This document shows, piece after piece, positions 1 to 5,437 of a stretch of 37,428 nt of DNA (the first letter of the stretch is position 1; the number at the start of each line of letters is the position of its first letter). Location of the stretch: NCBI GenBank assembly GCA_024653775.1, contig JANLHZ010000098.1:1-37428 (forward strand), given 5' to 3'. The DNA is from Planctomycetota bacterium. Its GTDB lineage: Bacteria; Planctomycetota; UBA8742; JACQVU01; JANLHZ01. The position numbers and the translations under genes were made by a program. The notes beneath the pieces were generated by a model. The model searched no databases and was not told the origin of the DNA. It saw nothing but the letters and a program-made list of their open reading frames with translations.

Positions 1-1
1 T

Positions 2-166
2 TCGAACTGGCAGGTGCGTGAGGACGTTGCGAAAGCGCTTGGAGAGCTTGGACGTGACGCGCTTACCGCGCTTGATGCGCTTCAAAAAATGTCCACGACG
101 TTCGAACGCTGCCCGTCGGTCCGCACCGCGGCCATGGAATCGGCGGAAAAAATCGAACCGCATTAG
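2..166 (+). CDS. C-terminal end of a HEAT-like repeat protein (5' truncated)
   Basis: An open frame enters from the left edge and stops at TAG 164-166, giving the last 54 residues. The visible part begins with alternating helix-like segments (NWQVREDVAKALGELG, then DALTALDAL), a pattern typical of HEAT/ARM-type helical repeats. The remainder is polar and helical and ends in IEPH. No catalytic motif is visible. The call rests only on the amphipathic repeat pattern, so the family is uncertain; the rest of the gene lies outside the window. Confidence 0.5.
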   Translation, partial: SNWQVREDVAKALGELGRDALTALDALQKMSTTFERCPSVRTAAMESAEKIEPH

Positions 167-189
167 AGGCCCAAAAGGAAAGCATTCCA

Positions 190-390
190 TTATGGAGCAT
201 GCGCCTTGTCGCTTTTCTTTTGCGGCGCAGTTTCGCGAAGCACGGGGTGAATGTCCGCGGCCTCGGTTTTGGCGGGCACGTCGATGTATCGTTCGATATC
301 TACGTAGCGCCCTGGCGCCGCGCAGGACGAGATACAAATCGCGCCGAGTGCGAGCAGGAACAGATTTACAATAATGCGTCTGAAAAACAT
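190..390 (-). CDS. Small putative lipoprotein
   Basis: This 66-residue protein starts with a short basic segment (MFFRR), has a hydrophobic stretch to about residue 20, and then a lipobox-like ISSC followed by AAPG. That is the layout of a signal peptidase II substrate, so the mature product would be a lipid-anchored peptide of roughly 40 residues. The rest is polar, with a pair of YVDIERYIDV-like segments and no recognised domain. I chose ATG 388-390 because an AGGG lies about 8 bases upstream; an in-frame ATG at 406-408 would add six residues. It lies downstream of the MamK-family gene on the same strand but is separated from it by a strong terminator, so it is probably transcribed alone. 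Function unknown. Confidence 0.5.
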   Translation of the reverse strand: MFFRRIIVNLFLLALGAICISSCAAPGRYVDIERYIDVPAKTEAADIHPVLRETAPQKKSDKAHAP

Positions 391-441
391 TTCCCTTACC
401 CTGCGCATCGCGCCACCCTCTCCCCGGAGGGGGAGGATTAT

Positions 442-464
442 GCGGACGGGGACGTCCGCGGTCC
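442..464. repeat. Palindromic repeat, copy 1 (GCGGAC...GTCCGC)
   Basis: A 23-base stretch contains GCGGAC, a six-base loop, then GTCCGC and GGTCC. A second copy with one difference occurs at 27061-27083 and a degenerate piece at 36021-36038. Both full copies sit directly next to the T-run of an intrinsic terminator. Confidence 0.6.
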
Positions 465-466
465 CG

Positions 467-497
467 AAAAAAAAAGGGCGGGTGTTATCCCGCCCTT
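467..497 (-). terminator. Intrinsic terminator of the MamK-family gene
   Basis: On the minus strand a perfect 9-bp stem (AAGGGCGGG / CCCGCCCTT) with a 6-base loop is followed by a run of T. It lies about 30 bases beyond the stop of the actin gene and should end its transcript before the downstream lipoprotein gene. Confidence 0.85.
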
Positions 498-526
498 CTC
501 GTTGAGTGTCACAAACTTCAGAGCTA

Positions 527-1654
527 TCAGGACAGGGCTTTCCAGTATTCGTCGGGCATATCGTGCGCGAGTTTCAGCGCGCCGTTGCAGCCGGCGAACA
601 TCGGTTCCTCGACGATTGTCACCTTGCCGCCGCCAAGCTCTTCGAGCGCGTCTTCGAGCGCGTCGTCGAGACCGACGATCTGGCTTCCGCCGCCGGCGAG
701 AAGGACATTGCCCCGGAGCTGCTGCTGGAACTCCGGATCGTACGACGCGATCAGTCTGCGAATGCCTTCCTTCATCGGCTCGACGATGGAAAGGCACGCG
801 TCCTTGATCTGTCCGCTGACCTCGAAGGAAGTCGGACGACCTTCGACCGGGAACTTCACGCTGATCGGACTGTTGACGCGACCGATGAATCCGAAGCGCT
901 CCTTGATGTCTTTCGCCATCTGGACGGTGAGCGACGCGCCTTCGCAGCTCTTCTTCAGGTTCTCGAAGAGCTTTCGATCGACGTAATCGCCGGCGAAGGT
1001 GTTCGTGAGCTGATCGTCCGGATCGGGCATCACGCCGTGCATGCGGCAGAGGTCGGTCGTACCGGCGCCTATGTCGATGACGAGCGCTCCGGTGAGCTGG
1101 TCGAGACCGTACGCGACGCTGAAAGGTTCGGACGCGATCATAACCGCGTCGACGACTTCACGGGCTGCGTCGATGATCGCCTGCTTGTTGTGGATGCTCG
1201 CCTGGGCGGGCGCGCCGATGACGGCGTACACAAGCTCGTCTGGACGGGGCTTCGCGAGGCTTACCACATGCTTCACGAGGTCGCGGGCGGCCTTCGCGTA
1301 GATCTTGGGGTCTTCCTTCGTGTCGCGGTTGTCGGCTTCGCTTCCGCGAATGACGCCGTGCTCGAGGGGACGGTAGAAGTTGCAGGAAAGACGGTGCGCG
1401 CGGGCTTCGGAGCCGAAGAGCACGTCCTTCTTGATGAGCTTGAACGCGACCGGGTCTTTCGGATACCCGACGCAGCTCTCGACGGTCGCGCGAACGCCGT
1501 TCGATGCGGCGATGCTCGACCGGGAAGTTCCGAGGTCGATGCCGACGTAAAGGACTCCTTTGTCCTTCCTCAGTTGAGCGGCGGTCTTTTGCTGCGCCTC
1601 TCTGACAGCGGGTCTTGCGTGATTGGGTTGGGTGGGGCCTTGCGCCTGAGCCAT
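527..1654 (-). CDS. mamK: MamK-family bacterial actin
   Basis: This 375-residue protein has the actin/Hsp70 ATPase fold signatures in order: phosphate-1 GIDLGTSR at 38-45, phosphate-2 VIDIGAGTTDL at 192-202, and an adenosine loop LLAGGGSQIVGLDDA near the C-terminus. The wider pattern (GYPKD at 63-67, VIGAPAQAS at 145-153, SEPFSVAYGLD at 175-185, PDDQLT, AGDYVD, IKERFGFIG, DPEFQ) matches MamK rather than MreB, ParM or FtsA. From memory of Magnetospirillum MamK, E176 and D194 line up with E143 and D161, which are needed for its ATP turnover; the 18-residue spacing is identical. The first 30 residues are an extra Q/A-rich tail. The start at ATG 1652-1654 is fixed by GGAGGT seven bases upstream; a longer frame to 1750 lacks such a site. 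MamK filaments position magnetosomes, but homologues also occur in bacteria not known to make them. No other magnetosome gene is visible. Confidence 0.83.
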   Translation of the reverse strand: MAQAQGPTQPNHARPAVREAQQKTAAQLRKDKGVLYVGIDLGTSRSSIAASNGVRATVESCVGYPKDPVAFKLIKKDVLFGSEARAHRLSCNFYRPLEHGVIRGSEADNRDTKEDPKIYAKAARDLVKHVVSLAKPRPDELVYAVIGAPAQASIHNKQAIIDAAREVVDAVMIASEPFSVAYGLDQLTGALVIDIGAGTTDLCRMHGVMPDPDDQLTNTFAGDYVDRKLFENLKKSCEGASLTVQMAKDIKERFGFIGRVNSPISVKFPVEGRPTSFEVSGQIKDACLSIVEPMKEGIRRLIASYDPEFQQQLRGNVLLAGGGSQIVGLDDALEDALEELGGGKVTIVEEPMFAGCNGALKLAHDMPDEYWKALS

Positions 1655-1738
1655 AGAATTACCTCCAGCGAAAAGAAAGGTGGGACTAGTTGAAGAATTT
1701 CGAGGAATGCGTTCGGGACTGTAAAGTCCATTTCGTAG

Positions 1739-1767
1739 ACTGCGCATCATGTCTCATGATGCGCAGT
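1739..1767. repeat. Perfect 12-bp stem hairpin upstream of the actin gene
   Basis: ACTGCGCATCAT and ATGATGCGCAGT flank a 5-base loop, about 85 bases upstream of the actin start. The left arm is preceded by TTCGTAG, so this may be a member of the GTAG-type REP family seen elsewhere. An operator is the alternative. The rest of the 1655-1962 spacer shows nothing coding. Confidence 0.6.
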
Positions 1768-1923
1768 GTCTATTTCAGCATTTTCGGCCCGGAACTGAAG
1801 GGATTTTTGAAAAAAAATAATTGCGAAACGATGCTTCGCGTCCACGCGTACAACTACCTGTGAACTACGCGGCACTTCCGCCATCGTCCGTGTTTTCACG
1901 GTCAAGATGACCGTGCCACATTT

Positions 1924-1944
1924 AATTCGTGCCGTCTACGAATT
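1924..1944. repeat. Left REP-like hairpin flanking the RAYT gene
   Basis: AATTCGT, a 7-base loop GCCGTCT, then ACGAATT. The 21 bases are the exact reverse complement of 2673-2693, so the transposase gene lies between inverted copies of the same hairpin. Confidence 0.8.
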
Positions 1945-1962
1945 ATTTGTAACATCAACTGA

Positions 1963-2631
1963 TCACTTCGTCTTTGCGGGTCTTCCGCGCTTTCCGGGGA
2001 ACAGATTCTGCCCGAACTGCGCGCCGAGTTCCTTAAGATACTCGTCGTCGCCGATGGGGCGGTTGGCGAAGATGTCTCGTCTGTAAGTCTTCAGCGCTTT
2101 TTCCTCGTCCGCCTTCTTCAGATATTTCTTCCAGTCCGAGGCGGCCTTTCCGAAACTCGAAATCTCTTGAATGAGTGGGTCTTCCTTTCTGGCGCCGACA
2201 TGGAAAGCCGCGCTCGACCAAGGGTACTCCCAGGAATTCTGAACGATTCCCGCACGCACCGGGTTCCGCTCTACGTACTTGATCGCCTCGTACAGGTGCG
2301 GATTGTCGAGCGCGCAGGAATAGAACCGCCCCTGCCAGACGTGACCGTTCCAGCCGTTCTTGCGGTTGAGCTTCCAAGCGTAACTCCGATGCGCCTCGCC
2401 GAAGCAGCCGGAAAACGCGGTCTTGTCCTCTGGGATCGCGATGAAGTGAACGTGATTGCTCATTAGGCACCACGCGATGAATTCGACACCGTTGAGCCTT
2501 GCAAACTTCTTCATGAGCGAGAGATAGATTTCGCGGTCGACGTCTTCGAAAAACACGTCCTGCCGCCGAATCCCGCGCTGAACGACGTGGTGGGGAATAT
2601 CTGGAAGAATGATTCTTGCGGCTCTCGACAT
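1963..2631 (-). CDS. REP-associated tyrosine transposase (RAYT, Y1 HUH family)
   Basis: This 222-residue protein has the RAYT layout. The N-terminus PHHVVQRGIRRQDVFF is characteristic. The HUH metal-binding motif is SNHVHF (H60, H62), GHVWQGRFYS lies at 96-105, and the predicted catalytic tyrosine is Y119 in KYVERNPVRAG. Members of this family cut single-stranded DNA at REP hairpins marked by a 5' GTAG, and are thought to spread them; RAYTs normally occur as single-copy domesticated genes. The surroundings fit: inverted hairpins lie on either side (1924-1944, 2666-2700, 2734-2753), and GTAG-type paired hairpins occur further along the window. The basic C-terminus (PGKRGRPAKTK) may help bind DNA. 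The frame is intact with no sign of decay. Confidence 0.9.
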   Translation of the reverse strand: MSRAARIILPDIPHHVVQRGIRRQDVFFEDVDREIYLSLMKKFARLNGVEFIAWCLMSNHVHFIAIPEDKTAFSGCFGEAHRSYAWKLNRKNGWNGHVWQGRFYSCALDNPHLYEAIKYVERNPVRAGIVQNSWEYPWSSAAFHVGARKEDPLIQEISSFGKAASDWKKYLKKADEEKALKTYRRDIFANRPIGDDEYLKELGAQFGQNLFPGKRGRPAKTK

Positions 2632-2665
2632 TGTTGCACCTGCGTAATTGGTTTTCTAAAAATAT

Positions 2666-2700
2666 TACACTAAATTCGTAGACGGCACGAATTTAGTGTA
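2666..2700. repeat. Right REP-like hairpin of the RAYT locus
   Basis: TACACTAAATTCGT and ACGAATTTAGTGTA form a perfect 14-bp stem around the loop AGACGGC. It begins 35 bases upstream of the RAYT start codon. The arms closely resemble the hairpin at 26011-26043. Confidence 0.8.
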
Positions 2701-2733
2701 TGGCAAAGTTATGGAGATCATTATCGTACAGAT

Positions 2734-2753
2734 AATTCGTAGACGGCACGAAT
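2734..2753. repeat. Second right-hand REP-like hairpin
   Basis: A further copy of the core (ATTCGT, AGACGGC, ACGAAT), in the same orientation as 2673-2693 and about 60 bases from it. Confidence 0.75.
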
Positions 2754-2763
2754 AAAAAGCAAT

Positions 2764-2792
2764 AAAAAAGCGGCGGATCGATTCCGCCGCTT
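2764..2792 (-). terminator. Intrinsic terminator of the double thioredoxin gene
   Basis: On the minus strand AAGCGGCGGA, a 5-base loop and TCCGCCGCTT form a perfect 10-bp stem followed by six T. It lies about 30 bases after the stop codon of the gene ending at 2819. Confidence 0.88.
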
Positions 2793-2818
2793 TCGATATG
2801 GATGAAACGAGACGACGA

Positions 2819-4567
2819 TCAGAATTCCTGACCGTCTTCGTCCGGAGCCGCAGGCGCGGGAAGGCTGGATTCGTCGCCTTCAGAAACTTCGAGGCCGAAC
2901 TGACCTGCGGCGACGCCTGAGCCGCGGACGATCACAAAATATTCGCCCGCGCCGAGGTTGATTTCGATTCTCGAAATCTGATTTTCGCCGGGGATGACGT
3001 CGTCGTGTTCCGCGAGGAGTCTTCCTTCCGCGGAATAGATTTCGACGAGAGTGTCGGTGCGGCCGGTGGTCTGGAACACCAGCGGATTCGAACTTCCCTC
3101 CAGGGTCAGACGGTAAACGATTTCGCCTCCGCGGGTGAAGGAGCCGCTTACGGTGTCGCCACTGCTGAGGTCGTCCTTCGCGAGACCGTCCAGATCGTCG
3201 CGAATCTCGATTTCGTAGTGTAGGGAAGTGGCTCCCGCCTCGCCGTCAAATCCTTCGACAACAAAGTAGTAGTCTTCCCCGGCGCGCCCGAGCGCCGCGA
3301 TGCGGGAGTTGGTATCGCCGCGCGCGACGTCGTCGTTCTCGGCTACCTGCCGGCCGTTCGAATCGTACAGGCTGAGGACGGTGTCCAGAGAGCCGCTGGT
3401 CTCGATGATCAGCCTTCCGCCTTCGAAGTCGCGGATCGCGAACACCGCTTCTTCGTTAGCATCGATCGCCAGCTCGGTGTCGGAGAGGTCGTAGTCAATT
3501 GCGACGTCGGCGAGATCGTCTCTTCTTGGGATCAGCGGGTCTACTCTGAAGTCCCTCTCCGGCGCGAGAATCTTGAGCAGCGCGTCAAGAGCGACGTGGG
3601 AGCGGTCGGTGTCCGCCGACTTCTCGACGATCACGCCTTCCGGGTCGATCAGAACCAGCGTCGGGATGAAAGTGACTTGATAAGTCTGCGCGATTTCGTT
3701 GGAGCCGTCATTCAGGAAGAGCCAGTTGTAGCGTTCCCGGTCGATCACCCCGAGCTGTTTTTCGGCTGTGTCGCCTCGCCAGTTGGTTCCAACGCTGACA
3801 AGCTGCCAGTCGTCGCGTTCTCCGAACTCCTGGAACAGCGGATTGAGCGCGCCCGCCATCACCGAGCGGCAGGGACCGCACCAGGTGGCCCAGAAGTCGA
3901 GGAGGACGTACTTGCCGCGGAGATCGCTCAGCTTGACGCTTTCTTCCTCGCGCACCATCGGGAGGGTGAAATCCGGAGCTTCATTGCCCTCGGACGCGTC
4001 GACTCTTCGCGTGGAAGTCGTGACGGCGCTGGATGTGGTCTCGGATGGCGGAGTCTCTTCGTTTGCTTCGATCGCTGAGCGAAGCGAGCGCACTGGGCCG
4101 TCGCCGTGACCGAGTTCCTTCACGACGCCTTCCTTATCGATGAACACGATGGTCGGAATGCCGCGAACTTCGTAGCTGCTCGTTATCGAGCCGTCCGGAT
4201 CGTGGACGAAGGTCCAGTTATAGCCGTTCTGGTTCGCGAAATTAAGCTGCTTTTCGGCGGTGTCGTTCCTCCAGTTGGTTCCGATGCTGATAAGCTGCCA
4301 GTCCTCGCGATCTCCGATTTCTCTATGGAGCGGGCCGAGGTGATTTCTCATTGCGTTGACGCAGGGACCGCACCAGGTGGCCCAGAAGTCGAGGAGGACG
4401 TATTTGCCCTTGAAATCCGCGAGGGACACTTCCGCGTCGGTGCGGATGTCCTTAAGAGTCCAGGCGGGGGCGTCGTCGCCGGCGCCGAGCGCGAGAGCGT
4501 TAGAAGGCGCGCCTGCGTATGAAACCACGAAAGCCGCCGCGAAGGTGAGTAAAGCAATGAACCTCAT
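2819..4567 (-). CDS. Secreted double thioredoxin-like (TlpA-type) protein with two PPC domains
   Basis: This is a 582-residue exported protein. Residues 1-26 are a signal peptide. Two TlpA/AhpC-type thioredoxin domains follow, each with FWATWCGPC (cysteines 66/69 and 230/233) and a conserved proline loop (GIPT, FIPT). A Ser/Thr-rich linker at about 171-190 separates them. The C-terminal third holds two repeats of the bacterial pre-peptidase type (SLDTVLSLYDSNG...AENDDV and TDTLVEIYSAEG...AEHDDV), a beta domain of secreted proteins. Both thioredoxin domains keep the CxxC pair, so thiol-disulfide exchange outside the cytoplasm is likely; the substrate is unknown. The DNA around the two active sites (about 3870-3915 and 4352-4400) is nearly identical, so the domains arose by internal duplication or are kept alike by conversion. 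ATG 4565-4567 has AAAGG upstream. Confidence 0.85.
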   Translation of the reverse strand: MRFIALLTFAAAFVVSYAGAPSNALALGAGDDAPAWTLKDIRTDAEVSLADFKGKYVLLDFWATWCGPCVNAMRNHLGPLHREIGDREDWQLISIGTNWRNDTAEKQLNFANQNGYNWTFVHDPDGSITSSYEVRGIPTIVFIDKEGVVKELGHGDGPVRSLRSAIEANEETPPSETTSSAVTTSTRRVDASEGNEAPDFTLPMVREEESVKLSDLRGKYVLLDFWATWCGPCRSVMAGALNPLFQEFGERDDWQLVSVGTNWRGDTAEKQLGVIDRERYNWLFLNDGSNEIAQTYQVTFIPTLVLIDPEGVIVEKSADTDRSHVALDALLKILAPERDFRVDPLIPRRDDLADVAIDYDLSDTELAIDANEEAVFAIRDFEGGRLIIETSGSLDTVLSLYDSNGRQVAENDDVARGDTNSRIAALGRAGEDYYFVVEGFDGEAGATSLHYEIEIRDDLDGLAKDDLSSGDTVSGSFTRGGEIVYRLTLEGSSNPLVFQTTGRTDTLVEIYSAEGRLLAEHDDVIPGENQISRIEINLGAGEYFVIVRGSGVAAGQFGLEVSEGDESSLPAPAAPDEDGQEF

Positions 4568-4650
4568 AGATGAGCCTTTCGTCCAGTCGCTAAAAGATGT
4601 CGGTCAATGAAATTGTCCTAAATGATGAACTGAATCGTTCGATTTCGCCA

Positions 4651-5349
4651 CTACTTTTGAAATATGAACGCGAGAACGTGTCTATCGTATTCCTCGCCGT
4701 ACATTTTTGACTTTCCCTGCTTATCCCAGAACGCAAGAATTTCCATCGGACGGAATTCCTCTATCACTTCCTCCCGCGAGAAGAGTTTGCTTGAAATCCC
4801 GCTCACAGGGTCGGTTACGACCCGTTCTCCGGACAGCGCGCCTCCCGGAAGAAGCTGCGAATAGTAGCCGTCATCCACCGCGGCGAGGGAAATAAAAAAA
4901 AGCGCCCCCGGCGCTAGAATTCGATCCAGCTCGAGTTTGTAGCGCTCTCGTTCGAGCGGGCTGACGAGGTGTTTCGAGACGAAAATATCGATCGCTCCGT
5001 CGAAGGAGGAATCCCGCAGGAACTCGTTTCTCTGGTCGATTCGTCCCCGTCGGACGTCGAATCCCGGATTTCCCGCGGTTTCGCGGAGTTTCACAAGCGC
5101 CTCAGCCATTTCGATGGCTTTCGCGGAGCTGTCGATCCCAAGGACCGAAATTCCCTGGTCTGCGAGAAACGCCGCGTTTCGGCCCGTGCCGCAGCCGAGG
5201 TCGATGACCCGCGCGAGCGGATTTTCCGGCCTGACGAATTTTGCGTTGGCGAGGAACCACCTAAGCGTCGTCGAAGGCGATTCCCGCTTGGTGCAGGGAA
5301 TTCCGCCTTTCCGGAATTCTTCGTCCCAGAGGCCCGACATATCTTTCAT
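4651..5349 (-). CDS. Class I SAM-dependent methyltransferase
   Basis: This 232-residue protein has a Rossmann-type methyltransferase core. Motif I is VIDLGCGTG (residues 48-56), followed by the acidic motif II in SVLGIDSS and an IDIFVSKH segment at the position of motif IV. The lead-in LWDEEFRKGGIP resembles small-molecule methyltransferases of the UbiE/tellurite-resistance (TehB-like) group. The acceptor cannot be told from sequence. It is on the minus strand upstream of the thioredoxin gene with an 83-base gap, so the two may be cotranscribed. It is divergent from the HEAT-cyclophilin gene, with 88 bases between the starts. Two starts three codons apart (5349 and 5340) are possible; neither has a strong ribosome-binding site. 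Confidence 0.75.
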   Translation of the reverse strand: MKDMSGLWDEEFRKGGIPCTKRESPSTTLRWFLANAKFVRPENPLARVIDLGCGTGRNAAFLADQGISVLGIDSSAKAIEMAEALVKLRETAGNPGFDVRRGRIDQRNEFLRDSSFDGAIDIFVSKHLVSPLERERYKLELDRILAPGALFFISLAAVDDGYYSQLLPGGALSGERVVTDPVSGISSKLFSREEVIEEFRPMEILAFWDKQGKSKMYGEEYDRHVLAFIFQK

Positions 5350-5437
5350 ATTAGAATTTGACTTTGGTTTTGCCTTCTACGATTTCTACAATCGAAAGTT
5401 GTGTATCAAAAGCAGAAATTCAGAATATAGGTCGGTT

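Noticed and set aside
190-1654. Magnetosome gene cluster
   Set aside because: Only a MamK-family protein is present. The neighbouring lipoprotein, RAYT and HEAT fragment show no similarity that I recognise to magnetosome proteins.
506-1693. 395-codon plus-strand frame opposite the MamK-family gene
   Set aside because: The minus strand encodes a full actin with ribosome-binding site and terminator; the plus frame has no recognisable domain.
1963-2631. IS200/IS605 insertion sequence
   Set aside because: The protein is longer and has the RAYT-type N-terminus and RNPVRAG motif. There is no TnpB, and the flanks are inverted REP hairpins rather than IS200-type ends.
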